Assembly: GCF_021044565.1 (NCBI RefSeq) | Contig: NZ_CP087997.1 | Span: 3,906,001-3,970,000, forward strand | From: Subtercola endophyticus | GTDB lineage: Bacteria > Actinomycetota > Actinomycetes > Actinomycetales > Microbacteriaceae | Length of the DNA: 64,000 nt | Direction of reading: 5' to 3' | Shown here: positions 8,368-16,760 of the stretch, one piece after another | Layout: each line of letters opens with the position of its first letter | Numbering within the stretch: the first letter of the stretch is position 1 | Notes under the pieces: generated by a model | Database searches by the model: none | Told to the model about the DNA's origin: nothing | Seen by the model: the letters and a program-made list of their open reading frames with translations, nothing else | Position numbers and translations under genes: made by a program

Positions 8368-8496
8368 GCGGCGCCCCTTGCAATGGGATCGGCGGAGTGG
8401 GCCGCCCGTGCTCGAGGTCTTGGAGCTGCCTCGAACTCTACTCGCGCGTCGCGGCGGGTGCGCGGTTCAGGGCAATTTCACGGCTGGGCGGTGACG

Positions 8497-8540
8497 ACCG
8501 CATGCCCGCCCGGCTTCCCTCGGGCGGGCGGGCATGCGGT
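8497..8540 (-). terminator. Strong hairpin after the surface-protein gene
   Basis: accgcatgcccgcccg (8497-8512) pairs perfectly with 8525-8540 across a 12-nt loop. It lies 6 bp beyond the stop of the minus-strand gene 8546-9877. There is no clear T run, as is usual for high-GC hosts. Confidence 0.7.
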
Positions 8541-8545
8541 TCCTT

Positions 8546-9877
8546 CTACTCGTGCCGGGCTGCGCGGCGGCGGAACGCGGTGACGGCGGTGATTCCGAGA
8601 ACGCCGAGCAGCAGTGCTGCTCCGCCTACGCCCAGAGCGGGCGCAAGGGTCATGCCGGTTTCGGCCAGGCTGCCCGTGCCCGAATTACCTGAGCCGCCGG
8701 ATCCGCCGGCAGAGCCTCCTGAGCCGCCCGAACCTCCAGAGCCGCCCGATCCGCCGGCTGCCGAGATGACGGCGGCGGAGGCGCTTCCGGTGTCAGTCGT
8801 GGCGGCGGGCGAGGTCGTGATGACGCTGGCCGTGGGGGTCGGTGTAGGCGTGGCTGTGACGGTCGGCGTCACGGTGGGTGTGGGCGTCACGGTTGGTGTG
8901 TCGGTGGGTGTGGGCGTCACGGTCGGCGTGTCGGTCGGTGTGGGTGTGATCGTCGGGGTGTCGGTGGGGGTGGGGGTGTCCGTTGGTGTGTCGGTCGGGG
9001 TCGGAGTGTCCGTGGGTGTGTCGGTCGGGGTCGGGGTGTCCGTGGGTGTGTCGGTCGGCGTCGGCGTAGTCGTGGGGGTATCGGTCGGAGTCGGCGTGTC
9101 CGTCGGCGGAGTCGACGCCAACGGCAGAATCACGTTCGTCACCGAGCTGGTGCAGGTGACCGTCGCGCCTCCGCCGTTGCCGGATCCGTTGCACTGGTTG
9201 ATCGTCACCGGCAGGCTCGAGCTGGCGGTCGACAGGGCGTCGACCGTGCAAATGACCCGTTCGGTTCCGCCGCCGCCGTTGCCGGATCCGTTGCACTGGG
9301 TGACGGTCGCACTCGTGGTGTTGCCGGTCGGGTTGCACAGCAGGGTCGGCTCGGTTCCGCCGCCGTTGCCGGATCCGATGCACTGGTTCACGGTGGCGGG
9401 CGTGGAGCTCGCCGCGCCGGTGATGTTGTTGGTGACGATGACCGAGCAGGTCACCTGGCCTCCGCCTCCGTTTCCGGCGGTGTTGCACTGGTCCACGGAC
9501 GCGACGAGTGAGCCCGAGGTGGTGGTGTCGGTGGTGCACGTGGTGGCGGCGTTCGCGGCACCGACGCAGATTCGAACATCCACTGTCGACGACTGCGTGC
9601 TCGTTGCCAGATTGAGGTTGTTCGTGACGGTCACGTCGCACGAGACGCCCTGGCCGCCGGCGTCGCCGATGTTGTCGCACTGCGCGACGGCAGAAGGGGT
9701 CGCGGCCGACGCGCTCTGGTTTGCACCCAGTGCGGTGACGCTCAGGGCGATGAACGCAACGAAGAGCATGATCGTCGCGATGGCCCCGATCGAGGCGAAT
9801 GACAGCCTGCCCGGTTGACCGTGACGCCCTCGCGAACGCCGTGCGGTGCCTGATGCCTGTACTGTAGTGCTCTTCAT
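8546..9877 (-). CDS. Wall-anchored surface protein with Cys-Gly repeats and a PT-rich stalk
   Basis: 443 residues. A basic N-terminus and a hydrophobic segment (about 27-50) form a signal peptide. Five imperfect repeats follow (about 65-255), each with a QCxxxGNGGG turn and a second Cys about 10-15 residues on, suggesting disulfide-clipped loops. A stalk of repeated [12 protein letters not shown] lies at about 265-345, then a Gly/Ser-rich linker. The end holds LAETG, a hydrophobic helix and RRRAARHE, a sortase signal of the LAxTG type used by high-GC Gram-positives. No catalytic motif is visible; adhesion or surface display is inferred. The promoter region carries four SARP-like heptads, and the SARP-like gene lies directly downstream. 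Confidence 0.75.
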   Translation of the reverse strand: MKSTTVQASGTARRSRGRHGQPGRLSFASIGAIATIMLFVAFIALSVTALGANQSASAATPSAVAQCDNIGDAGGQGVSCDVTVTNNLNLATSTQSSTVDVRICVGAANAATTCTTDTTTSGSLVASVDQCNTAGNGGGGQVTCSVIVTNNITGAASSTPATVNQCIGSGNGGGTEPTLLCNPTGNTTSATVTQCNGSGNGGGGTERVICTVDALSTASSSLPVTINQCNGSGNGGGATVTCTSSVTNVILPLASTPPTDTPTPTDTPTTTPTPTDTPTDTPTPTDTPTDTPTPTDTPTDTPTPTDTPTITPTPTDTPTVTPTPTDTPTVTPTPTVTPTVTATPTPTPTASVITTSPAATTDTGSASAAVISAAGGSGGSGGSGGSGGSAGGSGGSGNSGTGSLAETGMTLAPALGVGGAALLLGVLGITAVTAFRRRAARHE

Positions 9878-9932
9878 GAGCGCCCCTCCTCTGCCAGATA
9901 CCCCTCGTCAGGGTGAGTCTCGTATGGGGGGT

Positions 9933-9972
9933 GTGACACAGGCGTGACACCAGCGTGACTCTGGCGTGACAC
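9933..9972 (-). promoter_or_regulatory. Four SARP-like heptad repeats with 11-bp pitch
   Basis: On the minus strand GTGTCAC, GAGTCAC, GTGTCAC and GTGTCAC occur with exact 4-bp spacers (plus-strand starts at 9966, 9955, 9944 and 9933). They lie 56-95 bp upstream of the surface-protein ATG. The 3'-most heptad is 8 nt from a weak TACGAG -10 candidate. Heptads at one-turn spacing 8 bp from the -10 are the arrangement bound by SARP regulators. Confidence 0.65.
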
Positions 9973-10098
9973 CGTTGGGCAGATACGTGTTCGGCGCCTC
10001 CTCCGGCAGCCGCCGGGCATCCGGATGCTCGGCTCGACGCTCGCGCATGCCGCCGCCGGGCATCCGGATGCCGACCCACCGCTTTGATAGGATCGAGT

Positions 10099-10563
10099 GT
10101 GACCGGCGAAAACCTTCTTGGCGTGCCCCCGACCCTGCTGAACCCCGACGACGGAGTGGCTGAGGCGCTCGCCGCCGAACCCGCCGGCGACGGTTCGAAC
10201 TCGCGCCAGCGGCTCGAGGTGATCATCCGCAGCTTTCCCACCTCCTCGCTCGTGTGGGCACTGCTCTCTGACGAGGCGTTCGCCGCAGGCGAGGTGATTC
10301 CGTCGTACGCCTACGCTCGGGTCGGCTACCACCGCGGGCTCGACGCCCTGCGAAAGGGCGGCTGGCGCGGGCAGGGCCCCGTGCCGTGGTCGCACAAACC
10401 GAACCGGGGCGTGCTGCGCTCGCTCTACGCGCTGCGTCGCGCGGCCGAGGCCATCGGTGAGGCCGACGAAGTGACGCGGCTCACCGACTTTCTGCAGATG
10501 TCCGACCCCGGCGCCGTCGCGGCGATCGAGGCCGAAACACACAACACCCCCGAAGGGCTCTGA
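10099..10563 (+). CDS. DUF3151 family protein
   Basis: 154 residues from the GTG at 10099 ([14 protein letters not shown], the family's usual start; a TTG five codons upstream is less likely). Conserved features are the [17 protein letters not shown] helix, [21 protein letters not shown] and a C-terminal TDFLQMSDP. The function of DUF3151 is not known. Its gene commonly precedes purA in actinobacteria, as here with a 4-bp gap, which implies co-transcription and a possible role linked to purine synthesis. Confidence 0.85.
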   Translation: MTGENLLGVPPTLLNPDDGVAEALAAEPAGDGSNSRQRLEVIIRSFPTSSLVWALLSDEAFAAGEVIPSYAYARVGYHRGLDALRKGGWRGQGPVPWSHKPNRGVLRSLYALRRAAEAIGEADEVTRLTDFLQMSDPGAVAAIEAETHNTPEGL

Positions 10564-10567
10564 ACAC

Positions 10568-11869
10568 ATGCCTGCAATCGTCTTGATCGGTGCCCAGTGG
10601 GGCGACGAGGGTAAAGGCAAAGCGACAGACCTGCTCGGCAGCCGGGTGGATTACGTCGTCAAGTTCAACGGTGGCAACAATGCCGGCCACACCGTGGTGA
10701 TCGGTAGCCAGAAGTACGCTCTGCACCTGCTGCCGTCGGGCATCCTGACTCCGAACGTGACGCCGGTCATCACCAACGGCGTGGTGGTCGACATCGAGGT
10801 GCTCTTTCACGAACTCGAGGCGCTCACGTCGCGGGGGGTGGATGTCTCGAGGCTCCTCATCAGCGCCAACGCCCACGTCATCACCGCCTACCACCGCACA
10901 CTCGACAAGGTCACCGAACGGTTCCTTGGCAAGCGCCAGATCGGCACGACGGGCCGCGGAATCGGCCCCGCGTACGCCGACAAGATCAACCGCGTCGGCA
11001 TCCGCATTCAAGACCTCTTCGACGCGAACATTCTGCGGCAGAAGGTCGAGGGGGCGCTCGAGCAGAAGAACCACCTGCTCGTGAAGGTGTACAACCGCCG
11101 TGCGATCGCCATCGACGAGGTCGTCGACGACCTGCTCTCGTATGCCGAGCGGCTGCGTCCGATGGTCGCCGACACCTCGCTCGTGCTGAACCGCGCACTC
11201 GACGAAGGTAAGACGGTGTTGTTCGAGGGTGGCCAGGCCACGATGCTCGACGTCGATCACGGCACCTACCCGTTCGTGACTTCGTCGAACGCGACGTCGG
11301 GCGGAGCATCCACGGGTTCGGGCGTGGCGCCGAACCGCATCGACCGGGTCATCGGCATCGTCAAGGCGTACACGACTCGGGTCGGGGCGGGGCCGTTCCC
11401 CACCGAGCTGTTCGACGAGTCGGGCGAGTTCTTGCGCGCGAACGGTTTCGAGTTCGGCACCACCACGGGCCGACCGCGGCGCTGCGGCTGGTACGACGCC
11501 CCCGTGGCGCGGTACTCGGCGCGCATCAACGGAGTGACCGACTTCGTGCTCACGAAACTGGATGTTCTGACCGGCCTTTCCGCGATTCCGGTCTGTGTCG
11601 CGTACGACGTCGACGGTGTTCGGGTCGACGAGGTTCCGGTCTCGCAGAGCGACTTTCACCACGCCGTGCCCATCTACGAGGAGTTTCCGGGCTGGAGCGA
11701 AGACATCACGGGCGCGCGCACGTTCTCCGATCTGCCGGTCAACGCGCAGAACTACGTGCTCGCCGTCGAGGCCATGAGCGGCTCGCGCATCTCGGCCATC
11801 GGCGTGGGCCCGGGTCGCGAGGCTATCGTCGTGCGGCACGACCTGCTGGGTGCGCCCGACCCGGCGTAG
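10568..11869 (+). CDS. purA: Adenylosuccinate synthetase
   Basis: 433 residues, the normal family length. The P-loop-like [14 protein letters not shown] is at about 7-20, the NAGHTVV catalytic His segment at about 38-45, and [13 protein letters not shown] and GVGPGREA also match. It converts IMP, GTP and aspartate to adenylosuccinate, the first committed step to AMP, in the cytoplasm. It follows the DUF3151 gene by 4 bp. The 3' side runs into family C repeat units and an IS3-family insertion. Confidence 0.97.
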   Translation: MPAIVLIGAQWGDEGKGKATDLLGSRVDYVVKFNGGNNAGHTVVIGSQKYALHLLPSGILTPNVTPVITNGVVVDIEVLFHELEALTSRGVDVSRLLISANAHVITAYHRTLDKVTERFLGKRQIGTTGRGIGPAYADKINRVGIRIQDLFDANILRQKVEGALEQKNHLLVKVYNRRAIAIDEVVDDLLSYAERLRPMVADTSLVLNRALDEGKTVLFEGGQATMLDVDHGTYPFVTSSNATSGGASTGSGVAPNRIDRVIGIVKAYTTRVGAGPFPTELFDESGEFLRANGFEFGTTTGRPRRCGWYDAPVARYSARINGVTDFVLTKLDVLTGLSAIPVCVAYDVDGVRVDEVPVSQSDFHHAVPIYEEFPGWSEDITGARTFSDLPVNAQNYVLAVEAMSGSRISAIGVGPGREAIVVRHDLLGAPDPA

Positions 11870-11902
11870 CCGGCGGCGGTCTGCGTGCGACCTCGGTGTT
11901 GT

Positions 11903-11940
11903 GCGGTAGTTCGGCGCATCTGCAGTAGTTCGACGGTGTT
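11903..11940. repeat. Two family C 19-bp units left of the IS3-family element
   Basis: gcggtagttcggcgc starts at 11903 and a variant gcagtagttcgac at 11922, exactly 19 bp apart. The second unit ends at 11940, right where the insertion sequence begins. Inverted copies of the same unit lie just beyond the other end of the IS (13371-13408). Confidence 0.75.
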
Positions 11941-11942
11941 TG

Positions 11943-12905
11943 TCAACCTGTGTGGGACAGTTCGGTGGTGGGTTGGTTGATCCAGGTGCGGATGTTGATG
12001 ATTTCGGCTTGTGGTCGGCGGTTGTAGCGTTCGGGGTGTTGCTGGTAGGCGGTGTTCAGGAGGCTCTGGCGGCGGTTGCGGTATATCCGCCAGGTGCCGT
12101 TGTGCACGGTCTCGGGTGTGTAGTGGCCGATCCCGGAGTGGTGGTGTTCGGTGTTGTAGGAGCGGATGAACGCGTCGATCCAGTGTCTGGCGTGTTCGAG
12201 GGTGTCGAACCTGCGGGGGTAGTCGAGGGCGTATTTCATGGTTTTGAACTGGGCTTCGGAGAATGGGTTGTCGTTAGACACGTGAGGGCGGGAATGTGAC
12301 TTCACGATCCCGAGGGTGCCTAGTGTTTCGGTCATCAGATCGGAGGTCATCGAGGGTCCACGGTCGGCGTGTAGCACCTCGGGGACGCTGTTCGCAGCGA
12401 TCGCGTCGGTGAGCATGGCGACGGCGAGGGTGGCGCGTTCAGCGTCTTCGACGCGCCAGCCGACGACGTACCGGGAATACACGTCAAGGATCAGGTACAG
12501 CTTGAAACTGCGGCCCCGATCGGTGCTGGGCAGCATCGTGATGTCCCAGGACCACACCTGATTCGGTCCCGTCGCGCAGAGCACCGGGATCACGGCCGGC
12601 GGATGGGTGGCCTGACGACGCCGGTCACCGGTGAGCTGCCGTTGGCGCGCGATTCGGTGCCAGGATGATTGGGACGCAATGTAGATACCCTCGTCCAAGA
12701 GCCGATAGAACACCGCCGTCACGGACAGGTCCGCGTACTCCTCGTCACACAGATACGCCACGATCCGGGCGCGTTCCTGAACTGACAAAGCCGCTGGCTG
12801 GAACCGATCCGACTGCGGTACCGGTGCTCGATGTCCTCGCGGTCGATGCCTGCGCCGATACCAGGACGCTCGCGGTACCCCCGCGGCCGCGCAGGCGGCG
12901 GACAC
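11943..12905 (-). CDS. IS3-family transposase OrfB (DDE integrase core)
   Basis: About 320 residues if read from the GTG at 12905. The frame stays open further upstream (TSIQETAVAELVAAGLSVS), as expected if it is made by frameshifting from orfA. DDE residues lie in VWSWDITML, VLHADRGPSM and NPFSEAQFKTMKY. The second motif has HADRG where IS3 proteins usually have HSDRG. The C-terminus is intact and uses the IS terminal sequence for its stop. The transposase is probably functional. Confidence 0.9.
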   Translation of the reverse strand: MSAACAAAGVPRASWYRRRHRPRGHRAPVPQSDRFQPAALSVQERARIVAYLCDEEYADLSVTAVFYRLLDEGIYIASQSSWHRIARQRQLTGDRRRQATHPPAVIPVLCATGPNQVWSWDITMLPSTDRGRSFKLYLILDVYSRYVVGWRVEDAERATLAVAMLTDAIAANSVPEVLHADRGPSMTSDLMTETLGTLGIVKSHSRPHVSNDNPFSEAQFKTMKYALDYPRRFDTLEHARHWIDAFIRSYNTEHHHSGIGHYTPETVHNGTWRIYRNRRQSLLNTAYQQHPERYNRRPQAEIINIRTWINQPTTELSHTG

Positions 12906-12907
12906 GC

Positions 12908-13315
12908 TTAACCCGGCGGCGACGAGTTCGGCGACGGCGGTTTCCTGGATGCTGGTTGCAATGGTTCCGGCTCCGCGCTCTCGGCAAGTTTCTCCAAGAG
13001 CGCGTGCGCTTTTCCCACGGACTCTAACGCGGCTTCCAGAATGTCCCTGTCGGCCTGCGCTTTCGCGAGCTCTTTGCGGAGCCTGGCTATCTCAGCGCTC
13101 TGCGTGCGTGGTGTCATCGCCCGTCCCAAGACCCGATGGCCCGTCGGTGAGGGCCCGAACTCCTCATTATCGCGAGCGAACGCCCACCGCGCCACACTGC
13201 CACGATCCACCCCATACCGGCGCAGCACCTCACCCCGAGCACCCCGCTCAGCAGACTCATACGCCGACACGATCTCCAGCTTCAACCCCACCGGACGATG
13301 CCACTTCAAACCCAT
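12908..13315 (-). CDS. IS3-family OrfA (HTH / leucine-zipper protein)
   Basis: 135 residues from the ATG at 13315. The HTH region (VGLKLEIVSAYESA to YGVDRGSVARW) is followed by a zipper-like helix (QSAEIARLRKELAKAQADRDILEAAL). The last ~20 residues (EPLQPASRKPPSPN) look like translation past the frameshift site, because the other frame there encodes the natural start of OrfB. A -1 shift around the AGGAAACC run near 12930-12945 would give the OrfAB transposase. Confidence 0.85.
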   Translation of the reverse strand: MGLKWHRPVGLKLEIVSAYESAERGARGEVLRRYGVDRGSVARWAFARDNEEFGPSPTGHRVLGRAMTPRTQSAEIARLRKELAKAQADRDILEAALESVGKAHALLEKLAESAEPEPLQPASRKPPSPNSSPPG

Positions 13316-13370
13316 CGACCTCACCACCAGCACACCACCAATCTGTCTCACCACAGGCTGACACAGAGGG

Positions 13371-13408
13371 CGAACCACCGCGCTTGCGCCGAACCACCGC
13401 GTTTGCGC
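13371..13408. repeat. Two inverted family C units right of the IS3-family element
   Basis: cgaaccaccgcgcttgcgc (13371-13389) and cgaaccaccgcgtttgcgc (13390-13408) have the same 19-bp period as the units left of the IS but in opposite orientation (reverse complement gcggtggttcg). The insertion therefore lies in the middle of a palindromic repeat. Confidence 0.7.
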
Positions 13409-13418
13409 CGAGGTACCG

Positions 13419-13580
13419 GTGACGTACGCAAAGGGCAAGGTCGAGAAGAAGATCACCTCCGACACGCACGCGGCTAAACGCGACGTGAAGGCGTCACCGG
13501 ATGATCCGCAGTACCTCGTCAAGAGTGACAAGAGCGGCGGCGAGGCTGTGCACAAGCCCGGCGCCCTCAAGAAGCGGTAG
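13419..13580 (+). pseudogene. DUF2945 (hypervirulence-associated TUDOR) gene remnant, 5' end lost
   Basis: An in-frame stretch of 53 residues ends at the TAG 13578-13580. It includes KGKVEKKITSD and SPDDPQYLVKSDKSGGEAVH followed by KPGALKK, the C-terminal two-thirds of the small DUF2945 proteins. The start and first ~20 residues are missing; upstream sequence is family C repeat and then the IS. A GTG at 13419 exists without a convincing ribosome site, so the fragment is probably not made or not functional. Confidence 0.65.
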
Positions 13581-13603
13581 CGGCATCCGGTAGCGTAGCG
13601 ACC

Positions 13604-14551
13604 ATGTGCACGCGCATCTTCTGGAACGACAACCCGGTGGCCAAGACCGTGAGCCGCTGCATGGATTGGGCGGTGAGCGACGAGCCCGACCTGTGGTTCG
13701 TTCCGCGCGGCACCGCACGCACCGGCGGTGCCGACGACGCGGAGCATAACCACTCCTGGGTGTCGTCGTACTCGAGCGTGGTGCTCAGCATGTGGCGCCT
13801 CGGAACGGTCGACGGGCTGAACGAGAAGGGTTTGGCCGCGCACGCGCTCTACCTCGACCCGACGCCGGTGATGTATGCGGACGACGACGGCCGGCCATCC
13901 GTCGCCAATGCACTCTGGGTGCAGTATCTGCTCGACAATTTCGCGACGGTGGCCGAGGCCATCGCGGCCATTGACGACGTGCGCATCTCGTCGCGCCTGT
14001 TGCGCGGGCAGCAAATGGGCGTGCACATCGCGATCGAAGACGCGAGCGGCGACTCGGCGATCATCGAGCCGATCTCGGGCTCGCTCGTCGTGCATCACGG
14101 CTCCGAGTTTCAGGTCATGGCGAACTCGCCGACGATGGATGCCCAGCTGGCCAATCGCGCCCGCTACAGGCCGTTCGGGGGCGAGTTGCCGCCGCCCGGC
14201 GACATCACCTCGCTCGACCGTTTCGTTCGCGCCAGCTACTTTCTGCACTACCTGCCCGAGCCCGAGAACGTGGAACAGGCCGTTGCCGGGGTGTTCCAGC
14301 TCATTCACAACGTCGCCGTGCCGTATGGGGCGCCGTACCAAGACGGTGGCGTGTATCCCACCTGGTGGAAGGCGGGCGCAGACCTCACCAACGGCACGTA
14401 CTACTTCATGTCGACCCGCAGCCCGAGCCTGTTCTGGGTGTCGCTCGACGACCTGAAAGACGGCGAGACGGTGCTCTCGCTGAATCCGCGCGACGAAACG
14501 CTCGTGGGCGACGCGGTAGCGCACTTCGAGCCTGCCGAGCTTGTCTACTGA
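13604..14551 (+). CDS. Linear amide C-N hydrolase (penicillin V acylase / bile salt hydrolase family)
   Basis: 315 residues. Met1 precedes Cys2, the N-terminal nucleophile of this Ntn-hydrolase family (MCTRIFWND; the Met must be removed). Other family features are SRCMDWAV (catalytic Arg and Asp region), GLNEKGLAAHALYL, IEDASGDSAIIEP, VMANSPTM (Asn) and the late NGTYYFMSTRSPS segment. No signal peptide is present, so it is cytoplasmic. Substrates could be acyl-homoserine lactones, penicillin V or N-acyl amines; sequence cannot decide. It overlaps the next gene by 11 bp. Confidence 0.85.
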   Translation: MCTRIFWNDNPVAKTVSRCMDWAVSDEPDLWFVPRGTARTGGADDAEHNHSWVSSYSSVVLSMWRLGTVDGLNEKGLAAHALYLDPTPVMYADDDGRPSVANALWVQYLLDNFATVAEAIAAIDDVRISSRLLRGQQMGVHIAIEDASGDSAIIEPISGSLVVHHGSEFQVMANSPTMDAQLANRARYRPFGGELPPPGDITSLDRFVRASYFLHYLPEPENVEQAVAGVFQLIHNVAVPYGAPYQDGGVYPTWWKAGADLTNGTYYFMSTRSPSLFWVSLDDLKDGETVLSLNPRDETLVGDAVAHFEPAELVY

Positions 14552-15221
14552 CGCGGGTGGGCCGGGCGACGCGGCTCCCTCGGGTGGGCAGGCTGGGCCG
14601 GTCGGCCCACACCGCGAGCCGGGCCCGGGCGGCGGCGTCGCGCCCGTCGCACCCGCGCAGACGTTCGGCGGGCGCCCGGTCATCCAGCTCACCGACGCCG
14701 AGCTGCTGCGCTACCGCCGCACGCGCCTGACCAGCGCCATCTCGTACTCGGCCTGCCTCATCCTGCTCGCCACCGGCCCGGTGCTCATCGCCACCGCCTT
14801 CGCCCGAGACGAGATCATCGAGGACTTCGGCAACGCCGTGTTCGTCGCGCTCGGTTCGCTCGTGCTCCTCTCGCTGGTGCTGTTCGTCATCGAGCTGATG
14901 GTGTTGCGCCGGTACCGCTCCGTTACCGCTTATCGCCAGCATCTCGGCGACGCTGCGACCGTCGAGATCTCGAGTTTCGGCATGTTCGTGCTCAAAGAGA
15001 TCGAGCTCGTGGTGCTGCGGGGCATCCTGCCGTCGGTGACTGCCGCGAGCCTTTTCGTGACGGTGCTGCGCCTCACCTCGAAAGACGCTGCGTTCGAGCA
15101 GCAGCAGCTCTTTCAGTACTACGTATTCGCCTACTTCGCGCTGTTCGGCATGATAGCCATCGCGCTCGGCGTTCGCCGGGTCTATCTCGACCAGGAGACG
15201 CGAAACAAGATCGCCGCCTGA
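14541..15221 (+). CDS. Integral membrane protein of unknown function
   Basis: 226 residues from a TTG that lies inside the end of the amide-hydrolase gene. A Gly/Pro-rich N-terminal ~45 residues precede four hydrophobic segments (about 62-82, 92-116, 148-172 and 188-208). The second segment pair contains LVLLSLVLFVIELMVLRRY and FGMFVLKEIELVVLRGIL. No family motif is recognised. Translational coupling suggests it is made together with the hydrolase. Confidence 0.65.
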   Translation: MSTDAGGPGDAAPSGGQAGPVGPHREPGPGGGVAPVAPAQTFGGRPVIQLTDAELLRYRRTRLTSAISYSACLILLATGPVLIATAFARDEIIEDFGNAVFVALGSLVLLSLVLFVIELMVLRRYRSVTAYRQHLGDAATVEISSFGMFVLKEIELVVLRGILPSVTAASLFVTVLRLTSKDAAFEQQQLFQYYVFAYFALFGMIAIALGVRRVYLDQETRNKIAA

Positions 15222-15296
15222 GCGCACAACCGAAGCACATAAGCGTGCCGACGGCGACGGCGGCCGACCGTTCGGGTTCGAGCTAGCGAGCCCCGA

Positions 15297-15824
15297 TCAT
15301 CCGGCCCGCCCCGCGGCCTGCCGCTCGGTGTAGTACGAGACGCGGTTCAGGGGCACCGGATGCTCGACCTCCGCCCACGACGAACCACGCCGTAGCTCCA
15401 CGAAGTACTCGCCCGGAAACAGTTCGACGGCCAGGTCGTCGTCGGCCGTCGGCAGCCGGTGCGCAGGCGTGACTGAGCTGAGGGCGACGCGAACGTAAGG
15501 CACCGGAGCATCCGGGTCGTTCCGCACCATGACCGCCCACTCGCGTGGCCGCCCCGGCGCCGGCGCGGCATCTCGCGCGTCGTTTTCTGCCGCAAAGCCG
15601 CGCCCATTCCGGCCCATTTCGACGCGCGAGCGGGGCTCGACAGACGGCTGCAGGCGTACCTCGAGGGCGTAGGGCAGCACAAGGTCTGCGCGCACCGTCG
15701 CGCTGAGGCTCAGCCGACCGATGGTGGCGTCGCGCAGAGTGCTCTCGAACTGCTCCTCGGTGCCAGGCAGGTGTGCCCCACGCGCGACCTCCACCTGCAG
15801 CGCAGCCACCTCGTCACCGATCAT
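15297..15824 (-). CDS. Hypothetical protein with a family D repeat inside its coding region
   Basis: 175 residues, no signal peptide or TM segment, rich in beta-strand-like stretches (LSLSATVRADLVLPYALEVRL, YVRVALSS, DLAVELFPGEYFVELRRG). Residues about 65-84 (RSRVEMGRNG then RGFAAENDAR) are encoded entirely by a family D palindrome at 15572-15630, which keeps the frame open. The domain is unknown. It is convergent with the membrane-protein gene and divergent from the SRPBCC gene. Confidence 0.6.
   Translation of the reverse strand: MIGDEVAALQVEVARGAHLPGTEEQFESTLRDATIGRLSLSATVRADLVLPYALEVRLQPSVEPRSRVEMGRNGRGFAAENDARDAAPAPGRPREWAVMVRNDPDAPVPYVRVALSSVTPAHRLPTADDDLAVELFPGEYFVELRRGSSWAEVEHPVPLNRVSYYTERQAAGRAG
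15572..15630. repeat. Family D palindrome, copy 1 (within a coding region)
   Basis: ctcgcgcgtcg at 15572-15582 pairs perfectly with cgacgcgcgag at 15620-15630; TTTTC and ATTTC continue partial similarity inward. Other copies are at 24142-24200 and 25254-25311. This one is read through by the minus-strand gene 15297-15824. Confidence 0.8.
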
Positions 15825-16056
15825 GGCGCCACGCTACAACCCACGCGCGGGCGACGCCACCCCGGGCATCCACCGCACGGGCCGAGCCACCTCGACCACG
15901 ATTCCCATCGGCTCGTGGCCGAGAATGTGGCCTCGACGATGGTCGGATCGGGTACGGATTCGACCGACACATTCTGGGTGCCTAGGTAAGAGCTCTCATT
16001 CGGCATGTCTCCGGTGCTCTCCTCGGCGGCGGCACGGGTTGACGTACTCTGGCTGC

Positions 16057-16665
16057 ATGACAACCGAACTTCAGCGTGTGAGCATTTCGACGGGTGTGGA
16101 TGCTCAGACCACCGTCAGAATCGAGCGCGATTTCGAGGCGACCCCCGACGTCGTCTGGCAGGCTCTCGTCGACCCCGCCGTGCTGCGACTCTGGGCGCCG
16201 CATACCGCAGAGCACACGCTCGACATGACGGGGCCAGTGACGCTCACGATGCTGGCCGACGGAAACGGCGACGACCAGCCGGTCGACGTGCAGGTACTGG
16301 TGGCGAAGCCGCCGCATCTGCTCAAGTACACCTGGGGCCCCGATGTGCTGCGCTGGGAGGTCACGGCCGATGTGACGAGCGAGGGGCTCGAAGTGCTGCT
16401 GGGCGACGTGAATCCCGGTGGCGGCGAAGACGCCGACTCTGGCTGCGTGCTGGTGCTGCGGCACACGCTGGGCGACCCGGCGATGGTGTCGGCGGTAGCT
16501 GCAGGGTGGCAGCTCTGCTTCGACGTGCTCGAGACGGTGCTGGCCGGGCATCCGGAGGCCCCGCGCCGCGGCGCCAACGCTCTGCAGTACGGCTGGCGCG
16601 AGCTCAACGAGCGCTACGCTGACGAGCTCGGGGTGAAGCCGTCGGTGGTGTTTCCGCCCGAGTAG
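16057..16665 (+). CDS. SRPBCC/AHSA1-type START-domain protein
   Basis: 202 residues from the ATG at 16057. The fold signature is visible: RIERDFEATPDVVWQALVDPAVLRLWAPH at the start, PHLLKYTWGPDVLRWEVTAD in the middle, and a long C-terminal helix (VSAVAAGWQLCFDVLETVL). AHSA1-like proteins bind hydrophobic ligands or act as stress co-chaperones. There is no ArsR partner gene beside it, which is otherwise common. The longer frame upstream of 16057 is unlikely to be coding. Confidence 0.75.
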   Translation: MTTELQRVSISTGVDAQTTVRIERDFEATPDVVWQALVDPAVLRLWAPHTAEHTLDMTGPVTLTMLADGNGDDQPVDVQVLVAKPPHLLKYTWGPDVLRWEVTADVTSEGLEVLLGDVNPGGGEDADSGCVLVLRHTLGDPAMVSAVAAGWQLCFDVLETVLAGHPEAPRRGANALQYGWRELNERYADELGVKPSVVFPPE

Positions 16666-16678
16666 TCGCAGGCTGGCG

Positions 16679-16757
16679 GATGCCCGTGGCCGGCTCGGGC
16701 GTCGGGCGTCGGATGCCCGTGCGCGGCTCGCGCGTCGGGCGTCGGATGCCCGTGCTC
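16679..16757. repeat. 33-bp tandem repeat, 2.4 copies
   Basis: Units start with gatgcccgtg at 16679, 16712 and 16745, with exact 33-bp spacing. Each full copy ends gggcgtcg. The array fills the gap between two convergent genes. Confidence 0.85.
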
Positions 16758-16760
16758 GAC

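Larger units (their letters stand above)
11941..13363 (-). mobile_element. IS3-family insertion sequence, about 1.42 kb
   Basis: The ends share an imperfect inverted repeat starting TGTCAACCTGTG (11941) and TGTCAGCCTGTG (minus strand from 13363), extending through GACAG and GGTGGT. Inside are orfA and orfB in the usual -1 relationship. No obvious 3-5 bp target duplication flanks the ends (gtt on the left, cag on the right). The element sits between opposite-facing family C repeats and next to a truncated DUF2945 gene. Confidence 0.85.

Noticed and set aside
8815..9115. Regular short DNA repeats resembling a CRISPR or minisatellite
   Set aside because: They are codon-level repeats for the TPTDTP stalk of the minus-strand surface protein; unit length is 12-24 bp with no distinct spacers.
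8397..9818. Long plus-strand frame rich in VGVGVSVGV
   Set aside because: It is the antisense image of the PT-rich surface-protein gene, which has a signal peptide, ordered Cys repeats and a sorting signal.
12908..14692. Single 594-residue minus-strand protein spanning OrfA and upstream DNA
   Set aside because: Only the last 135 residues (from the ATG at 13315) resemble IS3 OrfA; the rest is antisense to the amide-hydrolase gene.
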